From Methylothermaceae bacteria B42 (lineage in GTDB: Bacteria; Pseudomonadota; Gammaproteobacteria; Methylococcales; Methylothermaceae), in the NCBI GenBank assembly GCA_001566965.1, contig LSNW01000032.1, positions 434,001 to 498,000 of the forward strand: a stretch of DNA of 64,000 bases, written 5' to 3'. A program made the position numbers and the translations under genes. A model generated the notes under the pieces. The model ran no database searches, had not been told where the DNA came from, and saw only the letters and a program-made list of their open reading frames with translations. This document shows positions 34,399 through 42,851 of the stretch, one piece after another (position 1 is the first letter of the stretch; each line of letters opens with the position of its first letter).

Positions 34399-35861
34399 TC
34401 GCACTGTATCTGTTATTAATCATTCCCTTCCTTGGCATGGGCGTGCTGGCGTGGGTGGGTGACCGCCCCTGGGCAGGACGGGTGAATAACTGGCTCAATG
34501 CAGCCACATTAATTATCTCAATCCTTTTAGCGCTGACTGTGCTCCGGGCCGGCACCTTGATTTCCGATGACCGCTTTTGGCTGGTGGATGCCTTCAACGT
34601 TTACCTGATTGCTCTCACGGCCCTGGTGGGATTGACCACAGGCATCTTTTCCGGCCCTTACATGGAGCACGAGCGCAAGATCGGCCGCCTTACCCCAAGG
34701 CGATTGCGTCTCTATTACGCCATGTACCAGGGCTTCATGCTGGCGATGTACTTGATTCTGGTGACCAACAACATGGGGATCATGTGGGTGGCGATGGAAG
34801 GCGCTACCCTGGCCACCGTATTGCTGGTCAGTTTGTACCGTACCCCAGAATCGGTGGAAGCGGCCTGGAAATACTTCATTCTCTGCGGCGTTGGCATCGC
34901 GCAAGCGCTGTTTGGCACGATTTTGCTTTACTTCGCCGCTTCCCAGGTGCTCGGCACCGGCGACGAAGCCCTGGAATGGACCACGCTTTACGTCCACGCC
35001 GCGGAATTCGATCCCACGGTCATGAAAATCGCCTTCGTATTCTTGCTGGTGGGCTATGGCACCAAGGTGGGCTTGGTGCCGATGCACAGTTGGCTGCCTG
35101 ACGCCCATTCCGAAGGCCCGACTCCCATGTCGGCGATTCTTTCCGGTCTGCTGCTCAACGATGCCTTGTATGCCATCGTCCGCAGCAAGATGATTGTCAC
35201 CCAAGCGGTACCGGGCAACCTGCCCGGATTTCTGATGATGGGATTCGGCCTGCTGTCGTTTTTGGTGGCGGTCTTGTTCCTTCACCGCCAGCGGGATATC
35301 AAACGCCTATTCAGCTATTCATCGATCGAACACATGGGCACCATGACCTTTGCCTTTGGCATCGGCACGCCGCTGGCCACATTCGCGGCGCTGATGCACA
35401 TGACGGTGCATTCCCTGACCAAATCGGCGATCTTCGTCACCGTCGGCCACGCCGCCCAAATCGCCGGCACCCAGCGGATGGATAAAATCCGCGGCCTGAT
35501 AGCCACCCAACCCCAGGTGGGCTGGGGCCTGCTGGTGGGCACCCTGGCGATAGCCGGATTTCCACCCTTTGGCGTATTCGTGAGCGAATTTCTGGTACTC
35601 GTGGCGACCATGGAATCCTATCCCTGGTTGACCCTGCCGCTCCTGCTGGGGCTGGCGATTGCCTTCGGCGGACTGTTCCGCCACCTGCACCCCATCGTCT
35701 TCGGCAAGCAACCCCAAGGCCAGAATCCGGTTCAGGCCAATATGGCGCCGGTCTTTGTCCATCTGGCGCTGGTACTGTTACTCGGGTTGATGATTCCCGG
35801 TGTCCTGGCGGACTGGTTTGATCACGCCGCCCAATTGATCAGTGGAGGAATGCCGCAATGA
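34395..35861 (+). CDS. Ehr complex antiporter-like subunit (HyfF/NuoN-type)
   Basis: 488 residues and about 14 helices, with GYGTKVGLVPMHSWLPDAHSEGPTPMSAILSGLL and LFSYSSIEHMG, the second antiporter-type module with its conserved Lys and His. It corresponds to HyfF. There is no third antiporter subunit (HyfD) in this operon, so the complex has only two putative ion channels of this type. Overlaps the HyfG-like gene by 4 nt. Confidence 0.88.
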   Translation: MIALYLLLIIPFLGMGVLAWVGDRPWAGRVNNWLNAATLIISILLALTVLRAGTLISDDRFWLVDAFNVYLIALTALVGLTTGIFSGPYMEHERKIGRLTPRRLRLYYAMYQGFMLAMYLILVTNNMGIMWVAMEGATLATVLLVSLYRTPESVEAAWKYFILCGVGIAQALFGTILLYFAASQVLGTGDEALEWTTLYVHAAEFDPTVMKIAFVFLLVGYGTKVGLVPMHSWLPDAHSEGPTPMSAILSGLLLNDALYAIVRSKMIVTQAVPGNLPGFLMMGFGLLSFLVAVLFLHRQRDIKRLFSYSSIEHMGTMTFAFGIGTPLATFAALMHMTVHSLTKSAIFVTVGHAAQIAGTQRMDKIRGLIATQPQVGWGLLVGTLAIAGFPPFGVFVSEFLVLVATMESYPWLTLPLLLGLAIAFGGLFRHLHPIVFGKQPQGQNPVQANMAPVFVHLALVLLLGLMIPGVLADWFDHAAQLISGGMPQ

Positions 35862-37426
35862 CACAATGGACCGCTTACAGCAACGCCCTGACTTGGGCGG
35901 ATATCGACTACACCCAGACCTCGTTGTCACCAGTAACCGTTTGGCAAATTCCCCCTGCTACCTGGGGCATGGCCGCCGAACTGGCCCACAAGCAACAACT
36001 CCGTTGGAGCGCCGGGTGGGGCGAGGATCTAGGCGAGCACATCCGTTTGAACGCCTTGTTTGAACAGGGCGGCAACTATCTTCTGCTGCGCACCGAAGTG
36101 CCGGCGGAGCAACCGGAGCTGCCCTCCCAGGCGCGTTACTTTCCGGCTGCCGACCGCAGCGAACGCCACACTCAGGATATGTTGGGCGTGGCCTTTACCG
36201 ATCATCCCGATCCCCGGCGCTGGACCCGTCATCAAGCCTGGGACAAAGATCAATTTCCTCTGCGTCAAGCCTTCCCCGCCGATGCCACCCCCGGGGAAAC
36301 GACGCCGGCCGACAAGGATTATCCCTTCGTCAAGGCCCAGGGAGCCAGCGTTTACGAAATACCTGTGGGACCGGTCCACGCCGGGATTATTGAACCGGGA
36401 CATTTTCGTTTTCAAGCGGTGGGGGAAACGGTTTTAAACCTGGAAGAACGTCTGGGCTATGTTCACAAAGGGATTGAAAAAATTGCCGAGGAACGAGATC
36501 CAGCAGGGTTGGCCCGCCTGGCCGGCCGGGTGTCGGGGGATACCACGGTGGGCCACGCCTGGGCCGCCTGCCAAGCGATGGAACGGGCGGCGGGCATGGA
36601 CATTCCACCACGCGCCGCCTATCTAAGAGCCATCCTGGCCGAGCGCGAACGCATTGCCAACCATTTGGGGGACATGGGCGCCATTTGCAACGATGTGGCT
36701 TTCACCTTTGCCCACTATCAATTCGCCCGCCTGCGTGAAAACCTGCTGCGCAGCAACCGAGATATTTTCGGCCATCGCCTGCTTATGGACCGGATCGTCC
36801 CCGGCGGTGTCGCCATGGACTTGAATGCCGATGCCGTCACCCGGCTTGATGGGGAACTCACCCGGCTCGGCAAGGAACTGGACGAATTGTTGACTATCAT
36901 CGACCGCAACACTTCCCTGGGCGACCGGATTTACACCACCGGCGTTTTATCCAAGGAAACCGCCGGTACCATAGGCTGCCTTGGCTATGTGGGCCGTTCC
37001 AGTGGCCAAGATTACGACGTTCGCCGTCACGCCCCCTACCCGCCTTATGACCAATTCACAGTCAAAGCGCCGGTGGAAGAAGAAGGCGATGTCGCTTCCC
37101 GCTTTTGGATACGCTACAAGGAAATCCGCGTGGCCATGCGGCTGTTGCGACTCCTGCAGGGAAGGCTGCCGGCGGGAGAAATTCAGGCCCCGTTCCCCAC
37201 GCCGGAAGATGGCGCCGAAGGGGTAGGCATCGTCGAGGGCTGGCGAGGCGAGACAATTGCTTACGTCCGCTTTGGCGCGCAAGGTAAGGTAGCGCGTTAT
37301 TTTCCCCGAGATCCCAGTTGGCTCAACTGGCCGGCGTTGGAACGGATCGTGCTGGAAAATATCGTGCCGGACTTTCCGGTGTGCAATAAATCGGTCAACG
37401 GTTCCTATTCCGGCGTGGATCTTTGA
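35858..37426 (+). CDS. Ehr complex large subunit (HyfG/NuoCD-type) lacking Ni-Fe ligands
   Basis: 522 residues: a NuoC-like N-terminal part (about 1-160), then the hydrogenase-large-subunit/NuoD domain with GPVHAGIIEPGHFRF and EERLGYVHKGIEK. Where active hydrogenases have R-x-C-G-x-C-x3-H, this protein reads RVSGDTTVGH (224-233), so both cysteines are replaced (S226, T229). The C-terminal pair is reduced to a single Cys in CNKS (C509). It therefore cannot hold a normal Ni-Fe centre and is not a hydrogenase. This matches Ehr (energy-converting hydrogenase-related) complexes, whose substrate is unknown. Confidence 0.88.
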   Translation: MTQWTAYSNALTWADIDYTQTSLSPVTVWQIPPATWGMAAELAHKQQLRWSAGWGEDLGEHIRLNALFEQGGNYLLLRTEVPAEQPELPSQARYFPAADRSERHTQDMLGVAFTDHPDPRRWTRHQAWDKDQFPLRQAFPADATPGETTPADKDYPFVKAQGASVYEIPVGPVHAGIIEPGHFRFQAVGETVLNLEERLGYVHKGIEKIAEERDPAGLARLAGRVSGDTTVGHAWAACQAMERAAGMDIPPRAAYLRAILAERERIANHLGDMGAICNDVAFTFAHYQFARLRENLLRSNRDIFGHRLLMDRIVPGGVAMDLNADAVTRLDGELTRLGKELDELLTIIDRNTSLGDRIYTTGVLSKETAGTIGCLGYVGRSSGQDYDVRRHAPYPPYDQFTVKAPVEEEGDVASRFWIRYKEIRVAMRLLRLLQGRLPAGEIQAPFPTPEDGAEGVGIVEGWRGETIAYVRFGAQGKVARYFPRDPSWLNWPALERIVLENIVPDFPVCNKSVNGSYSGVDL

Positions 37427-37435
37427 CGAGGATTC

Positions 37436-37505
37436 GCCGGATGCGCTGTGCATATCCGGGATGCATGAACTAGGTCGGATAAGGTACGTCAGCGCCGCAT
37501 CCGGC
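37436..37505. repeat. REP-like palindromic element inside the Ehr operon
   Basis: GCCGGATGCG (37436-37445) faces GCATCCGGC (37497-37505), with GGTCGGATAAGG between. The right half, GGTCGGATAAGG...GCGCCGCATCCGGC, closely resembles enterobacterial REP units. It occupies the 121-bp gap between the large- and small-subunit genes and would form a strong mRNA hairpin. Confidence 0.65.
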
Positions 37506-37547
37506 AACCTGGGGATTAAAATCAAATCACAAGAGAGATAGACGAAC

Positions 37548-38072
37548 ATGTGGCGCTTATATGTCAAAATGCTCAAAACCGGCATCAAAACCGAGCCAGT
37601 ACGTAAAATAGCCCGCGATCCCGAGGTGGAACACTTGGGAGCGGAAGTCAAACGGTTGGTGAACAAGGATTTCGCCGGCAGCCTGGCTATCCGCGAAGTG
37701 GACACCGGTTCGTGCAATGGCTGCGAATTGGAAATTCACGCCCTGAACAATGTATATTACGATGTGGAGCGCTTTGGCGTTCATTTCGTTGCCTCGCCCC
37801 GTCATGCCGATATGCTGCTGGTGACAGGTCCCGTGTCACGCCATATGGAGACCGCCTTGCTGCGCACTTACGAAGCCACCCCCGATCCCAAGTGGGTGAT
37901 CGCCTGTGGCGACTGCGCGGTATGCGGCGGGGAATTCGGCGTTTCCTACGCCAGTTGCGGGGCCGTGGACAATGTCATCCCCGTGGATGTCAAAATCCCC
38001 GGCTGCCCGCCGCCACCGAGCGTTTTACTCGCCGGCATCCTTGAAGCCATCGGGAAAAGGAGAAAATCATGA
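37548..38072 (+). CDS. Ehr complex small subunit (HyfI/NuoB-type)
   Basis: 174 residues with the NuoB-type cluster site intact: GSCNGCELE (C56, C59), IACGDCAVCGG (C120, C123, C126) and GCPPPP (C153). It should carry one [4Fe-4S] cluster next to the altered large subunit. No gene for the ferredoxin-like HyfH/NuoI subunit is present, so how electrons reach this cluster is unclear. The stop overlaps the ATG of the next gene (ATGA). Confidence 0.92.
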   Translation: MWRLYVKMLKTGIKTEPVRKIARDPEVEHLGAEVKRLVNKDFAGSLAIREVDTGSCNGCELEIHALNNVYYDVERFGVHFVASPRHADMLLVTGPVSRHMETALLRTYEATPDPKWVIACGDCAVCGGEFGVSYASCGAVDNVIPVDVKIPGCPPPPSVLLAGILEAIGKRRKS

Positions 38073-38767
38073 AGCAATCAATCCCTTGGAAAGGGTTGTC
38101 TCTGCTACTGGGAGGAATACTTTTTGCCAGTAACGCGCTGGCTACCCAAAAGGATTTTCTGGGATGGTACGGATTATCCGCGCAGGGCGGTTTTGGGGCC
38201 CTGTCCCCCCTGCTGAAGAACTTCAGTTGGAGTTTTCTGAATCAAGCCCGCCTGGGAGACCATCACCGCGATCTGAAGGAAAACCTGCTGTTCATTCAAT
38301 TCAATTACCATTTCAACGATCAACTCCACGTGGGGCTGGGTTACACCCGGGATTGGCTCGACCGCTTCAACGAAAACCGCGCCTACGAAGAGATCGGCTG
38401 GCGTTCCAAAACCTCTGACTGGGGCCGGTGGACGACGCGCACCCGCCTGGAACAGCGGGTCAACGATAAGCTCCACTCCAACAACATGGGGGTTCGCATC
38501 CGCGAACTGGTGCAATGGAGCCATCCCTTGCCCGGCCTGCCAAAGGTGGACTTTCTGTTGAACGACGAAGTCATGTGGTATCTCAATTCCAGCGCCTGGC
38601 GCAGCGACGGTTTTACCGAAAACCGGGCTTTCGCCGGATTTTCCCTGCCGCTGGTGGACAAAACCAAGCTCACCCTGGGCTATATGAACCAGTTCGTCCG
38701 CAAGGGCACTTCGAAAAATCATTTGCTCCATCACATTCTTTTTGTCAATATCGGTTTCCATTTTTGA
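38069..38767 (+). CDS. DUF2490 outer-membrane beta-barrel protein
   Basis: 232 residues with a signal peptide ending at SNALA and alternating-strand sequence throughout ([46 protein letters not shown]), ending in VNIGFHF with a terminal Phe. These are the marks of a DUF2490 outer-membrane protein. Function of the family is unknown. Its start overlaps the Ehr small-subunit stop by 4 nt, so it is translationally coupled to an inner-membrane complex, an unexpected pairing. Confidence 0.8.
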   Translation: MKQSIPWKGLSLLLGGILFASNALATQKDFLGWYGLSAQGGFGALSPLLKNFSWSFLNQARLGDHHRDLKENLLFIQFNYHFNDQLHVGLGYTRDWLDRFNENRAYEEIGWRSKTSDWGRWTTRTRLEQRVNDKLHSNNMGVRIRELVQWSHPLPGLPKVDFLLNDEVMWYLNSSAWRSDGFTENRAFAGFSLPLVDKTKLTLGYMNQFVRKGTSKNHLLHHILFVNIGFHF

Positions 38768-38789
38768 ACAACGATCAAGAGGCATCCCA

Positions 38790-39131
38790 TTGAGCACCTT
38801 CCCTCCCTGTCCCCACTGCAATTCTGAATATACCTACGAAGACGGCCATCTCTACGTTTGCCCCGAATGCGCCCACGAATGGGGTAAAGACAGCCCACAA
38901 GAAACCGCGGAAGACACTTTCACCGTCACTGACGCCCACGGCAATATTTTGAAGGATGGGGACAGCGTCACCATCATCAAGGATCTTAAAGTCAAAGGCT
39001 CCTCAGCGGTGGTCAAAGTGGGCACCAAGGTCAAAAACATCCGCTTGGTGGAAGGGGATCATAACATCGACTGCAAAATCCCCGGCATCGGGGCAATGAA
39101 GCTGAAATCCGAGTTTGTGAAAAAGGCTTAA
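38790..39131 (+). CDS. phnA: PhnA/YjdM-like zinc-ribbon protein
   Basis: 113 residues: N-terminal zinc ribbon [21 protein letters not shown] and the C-terminal PhnA domain ([45 protein letters not shown]). TTG 38790 is chosen as the start because it gives the family N-terminus STFPPCP and has AAGAGG upstream; the frame extends back to 38742, overlapping the preceding gene. The name comes from the phn region of E. coli, but family members are not needed for phosphonate use. Cytosolic, function unknown. Confidence 0.85.
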   Translation: MSTFPPCPHCNSEYTYEDGHLYVCPECAHEWGKDSPQETAEDTFTVTDAHGNILKDGDSVTIIKDLKVKGSSAVVKVGTKVKNIRLVEGDHNIDCKIPGIGAMKLKSEFVKKA

Positions 39132-39142
39132 AAAAACGACAG

Positions 39143-39547
39143 GTGAAACAGAAAGCGCTTCGACCACCTTTCCGGCAAACCCTTTGGTACCGGCTGATCA
39201 TGGCCGGTGGGGTAGCCTATACTGTGATCTGGAGCGTTCTCCTCTATTTCGGCTGGACGGATTCGCCTACCATCATTCTTTGGTGCGACGTCATAACGGG
39301 TATCATTCTGCTCCATCTGGCCTACGACATTTACCACCGTGGTGATCGTTTTACCGAAACCCGTCTTTTGGTCCGGCTGATACGCCTGATTAGCCTTTTG
39401 TACGCCAGCGCCTGGACCGTAATTATTATGTTCACCTTCGGCTCAGAGTTATTATTGCCGTTCGATTTGATTTCCCTTTACATCACCCTGTCCTTGTCCT
39501 ACGCCTTGTGGAAAAGCCTGCTTTCAAAGCGCTCCCCCTCAATCTAA
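39143..39547 (+). CDS. Small four-helix membrane protein, unknown
   Basis: 134 residues from GTG 39143, with hydrophobic stretches at about 17-37, 44-62, 78-97 and 104-124 and basic ends. I do not recognise the family. It starts 12 bp after the PhnA-like gene and may be the last gene of the transcript. Confidence 0.6.
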   Translation: MKQKALRPPFRQTLWYRLIMAGGVAYTVIWSVLLYFGWTDSPTIILWCDVITGIILLHLAYDIYHRGDRFTETRLLVRLIRLISLLYASAWTVIIMFTFGSELLLPFDLISLYITLSLSYALWKSLLSKRSPSI

Positions 39548-39712
39548 GATAAAATAGATAGCCCCATTGATTCACCGGCACTTATCACACTAAAACCTTA
39601 TCGTTTGACGGAATAGCGCACTCTTTACCGCGGTGGACAATGCCAGAAAATGCCACGGATCACTTCAGCGATTTAATACCGACAGATTTATCGTTTCCAC
39701 CGTAAAGGGACA

Positions 39713-41110
39713 ATGAAAGCGCTTCACCCCCTCCTCTACCGGCCCGTCATCATTACCGCAGTAGGCTTGAGCCTGCTTCTCGTTTTGGTGCTGGTGGCCT
39801 TCATCCTCTTGACCTGGAGAAATCTGGCGCGGATTCACCGGATCGAAACCACGGTTAGCCAGGTCAACCGTCTCCAGACCGTCAATTACCAGCTCCAAAA
39901 AACATTGCCGGCAACTCCCGGCCCCGCCTTGCCATCTCTGCTTGAGAAGCAACTGAAAACCCTAGCCACCCAGGACTTACGAACCGACATAGAGTCCATT
40001 TTGAACCTGCTCCATCAATCTCAACCCGGCCAATTGACATTGGCCTACCAGCAACTTCAACACCTGTTGGAAAAAGAAAATCTCCGGGAACAAAACATGC
40101 TCACTCAAGTGGTTGCCGATACCGAATTGGAATTGAAGGCCGCCTTGGGCGGGTTGACTGCCCTATTGTTGCTGCTGATTCTGGGAGGCATCCTGACCCG
40201 CTATTGGTTGCTGACGCCCTTGCGTAAAATGAACGGCTTGTTGCTACAACTGGCTGAAGGCCGCTTCGAACCCATTATGGCGGAGGATACCGGCCCCCCC
40301 TGGCGCCCACTTCTGGATAACTATAACTATATGGTGACCCGTCTGGCAGCCTTGGAAAAAGCCCGTCAAGAACGCACACGTTCCCTTGAATCCCAAGTCC
40401 GCAGCGCCGCCGCAACTTTACTGGCGCAAAGCCGGACGCTGGCGCGGGCGGAGCGGCTGGCCGCGGTGGGCGAAGTGGCCGCCGGGGTCGCCCATGAATT
40501 ACGCAATCCCCTGGCTGGCATTCAAATGGCGCTGCACAATCTGCGTTCGGAAAATACCAATCCCGAAGTACGCCAACGCTTCGACCTCATCATCGCCGAA
40601 ATGGAACGGCTCAGCCGCCACCTCAACCAGCTACTCGACCAAGCCCGCCACCAACCGGAGCCGTTGCGGGAAATTGATCTGGACCGGGTCATTGAGGAAA
40701 TCTTGGCGCTGTTACAATACCAGATTCCCGGCAATATCCAGCTTCATTATCGAAATGCCGGCCCCTTGCGGGTACACTTGCCAGAAACCACCCTGCGTCA
40801 ATCCCTGATTAATCTGATTCTCAATGCCGTTCAGGCATTGGGCAAACAAAAGGGCAATATCTGGATCACTGCCCAGGCCAAGGACAACATGCTACGGCTG
40901 GAGGTCAGCGATGACGGCCCCGGTTTCCCCAAGGATCTGCTTTCCCACGGCATCCGCCCCTTCACCACTGGCAAAGACGGCGGCACCGGCCTGGGATTGC
41001 TGATGGTCAAACGCTTTGTCACCAGCCTTGACGGTCGAATCCTCTTGGGCGAGCGGCAGCCGCGAGGCGCTCATATTATCTTGGAGATCCCATGCGCAAC
41101 TCCTTGTTAA
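39713..41110 (+). CDS. Membrane sensor histidine kinase (NtrB/AtoS-type)
   Basis: 465 residues: two membrane helices (about 12-35 and 140-165) enclosing a helical periplasmic domain, then a HAMP-like linker (TPLRKMNGLLLQLAEGRFEP), the phospho-acceptor box VAHELRNPLAG with H261, the N box LINLILNAVQAL, DDGPGF and GGTGLGL. It phosphorylates the response regulator encoded next, whose start lies inside its last codons (19-nt overlap). The periplasmic domain gives no hint of the signal. Confidence 0.92.
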   Translation: MKALHPLLYRPVIITAVGLSLLLVLVLVAFILLTWRNLARIHRIETTVSQVNRLQTVNYQLQKTLPATPGPALPSLLEKQLKTLATQDLRTDIESILNLLHQSQPGQLTLAYQQLQHLLEKENLREQNMLTQVVADTELELKAALGGLTALLLLLILGGILTRYWLLTPLRKMNGLLLQLAEGRFEPIMAEDTGPPWRPLLDNYNYMVTRLAALEKARQERTRSLESQVRSAAATLLAQSRTLARAERLAAVGEVAAGVAHELRNPLAGIQMALHNLRSENTNPEVRQRFDLIIAEMERLSRHLNQLLDQARHQPEPLREIDLDRVIEEILALLQYQIPGNIQLHYRNAGPLRVHLPETTLRQSLINLILNAVQALGKQKGNIWITAQAKDNMLRLEVSDDGPGFPKDLLSHGIRPFTTGKDGGTGLGLLMVKRFVTSLDGRILLGERQPRGAHIILEIPCATPC

Positions 41111-42465
41111 TCATCGAGGACGAAATTCTCCTGGGTGAAGAATTGGCCCGCCGCTACCGTCATCTCGGCTGGGAAGTCTGGCTGGCCAAGAACCTGGAAG
41201 AAGCGCGCAACTTTTACCAAAAAAAGGAAATCGAACCCCTGGTCGTGCTTTCCGACATGAATTTGCCCGATGGCAGTGTCCTGGATTTTCTTGAAAAAAT
41301 GGGTGGACGGCAACCCGGTTGCGAATGGATATTCCTCACCGGCTACGGCAGCGTGCCGGATTCAGTGCGGGCGTTGCGATTGGGGGCCTATGAATTCCTG
41401 GAGAAACCCTGTGGCCCGGACCGGCTTCAGCTCATTCTGGAGTCGGCCGCCCGCAGTGCTCAGGCGCAACGCCGTTTGGCTTTCGAAACCAGCCAGCGGC
41501 ACAACCGGTTCAGCCCCGAGGTATTCGTGGGTGAAAGCCCCCAGGTTTCCCGCTTGCGACAGCTCCTTGGCCGCTTGGCACAAATACCCTTTTCTTCTCT
41601 GGTTATCCTGGGTAAAACGGGCACCGGCAAAGGGCTGGCGGCGCGGGTGCTTCATTCCAGCGGCCCCCGCTCCCAAGGTCCTTGGGTGGAACTCAACTGT
41701 GCCGCTCTGCCCAAAGATATGGTGGAAGCGGAATTGTTCGGTTATGAGGCCGGCGCATTCACAGGGGCCAAGGGACGTCATCACGGCCTGTTGGAACAAG
41801 CCGATGGCGGCACGCTGTTTTTGGACGAAATCGGTGAACTGGATCTCGGCATCCAAGCCAAGCTGCTTAAGGCCGTGGAGGACAAGCGTTTCCGGCGCCT
41901 GGGCGGCGAGCGGGAAATTCAGGTGGATGTACAGATCATCGCCGCCAGCAACCGGAATTTGGAAGAAATGGTGAAAGAAGGTTTGTTTCGCGGCGATCTC
42001 TATCACCGTTTGAGCGTCTTTTTAGTGGAAATGCCGCCTCTGCGCGCCCGCAAGGAAGATCTCAAAGCACTCGTTCATTTGTTTGTCTCAGAATTCAATA
42101 CCAAGGCGGACAGACGGGTCAAAATCATTCCGGAAGCCGGGTGGGAACAATTTGAAAGTTATCACTGGCCCGGCAATATCAGGGAACTGCGCAATTTGAT
42201 CGAACGCTGTGTACTATTGGCGGAAGATGAATTGTTCCCCTGCCAGTGGATCCAATTGCCAGGGCAGCATATCTCTTTCGAGACAAACAGTAACACCATC
42301 GCCTTACCCTTGGATGGCACTCTGTCGCTGGAAGAGATGGAGCGGAAAATCATCGAAACCGCCCTTGCCCGCACGGAAGGCAATGTTACCGCCGCCGCCA
42401 GACTGCTCAAGGCCAGCCGAGAAACCCTGCGCTACCGGATCCAAAAACACAAAATCTCAATCTGA
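41092..42465 (+). CDS. Sigma-54-dependent response regulator (NtrC family)
   Basis: 457 residues: receiver domain (1-120) with phospho-acceptor D55, AAA+ domain with Walker A GKTGTGKG (174-181), GAFTGA loop (221-226) and LFLDEIGE, and a Fis-type helix-turn-helix (AARLLKASRETLRYRIQ). It activates sigma-54 promoters after phosphorylation by the upstream kinase. Targets are unknown; the strong sigma-54 promoter before the SulP-Ehr operon, 12 kb away, is one candidate. Confidence 0.95.
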   Translation: MRNSLLIIEDEILLGEELARRYRHLGWEVWLAKNLEEARNFYQKKEIEPLVVLSDMNLPDGSVLDFLEKMGGRQPGCEWIFLTGYGSVPDSVRALRLGAYEFLEKPCGPDRLQLILESAARSAQAQRRLAFETSQRHNRFSPEVFVGESPQVSRLRQLLGRLAQIPFSSLVILGKTGTGKGLAARVLHSSGPRSQGPWVELNCAALPKDMVEAELFGYEAGAFTGAKGRHHGLLEQADGGTLFLDEIGELDLGIQAKLLKAVEDKRFRRLGGEREIQVDVQIIAASNRNLEEMVKEGLFRGDLYHRLSVFLVEMPPLRARKEDLKALVHLFVSEFNTKADRRVKIIPEAGWEQFESYHWPGNIRELRNLIERCVLLAEDELFPCQWIQLPGQHISFETNSNTIALPLDGTLSLEEMERKIIETALARTEGNVTAAARLLKASRETLRYRIQKHKISI

Positions 42466-42609
42466 CCGCAATTTCCAACTTCCTATCGAAACCAACGAAT
42501 AACTACTCACTCATACCGGAAGCAGGCCCCCCTGGGGACCCGAACAATACGGCGACAGTATATTTTCATCCAATCATCCGTTTTCCTAAGACCCTTGCCA
42601 TAAATCAAA

Positions 42610-42776
42610 CAAGCCTCCGTCATCTATTCAAGCCAGGGCACGTGGTCTGCTTCAAAAACTTCGCCGGCAGGGAAGCCAACGTGGAGTCTACAGAGACGTA
42701 GTTTACGGCGTTTTTCGAAGCAAACCACCTGCCTCTGTAATCAATACCTTACGTGTTTAAATGATATGGCCCTGAT
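42610..42776 (-). repeat. 167-bp repeat element, copy B (core inverted)
   Basis: Second copy of the element seen at 8204-8370. The outer arms run in the opposite direction to copy A (CCGTCATCTATTCAAGCC at the left), but the inner segment 42642-42728, bounded by GTGGTCTG and CAAACCAC, runs in the same direction as copy A. The core is thus flipped relative to its arms. The rest of the 386-bp spacer holds nothing recognisable. Confidence 0.8.
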
Positions 42777-42851
42777 AAATCAAAGAATTGAATTTGATTT
42801 ATTCGATATTCCTAATAGAATGGGAAGCCGCGTTCACAAGGAAGGCATTGA

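Noticed and set aside
35858-38072. A working [NiFe] hydrogenase or complex I
   Set aside because: The Ni-Fe cysteines are missing and no maturation genes, ferredoxin subunit or NADH module are present.
42636-42651. GGGCACGTGGTCTGCT, a GG-N10-GC match upstream of tolC that resembles a sigma-54 promoter
   Set aside because: It is part of the 167-bp repeat, where the other copies differ at these bases, and it misses two consensus positions. Not enough to claim control of tolC by the nearby NtrC-type regulator.
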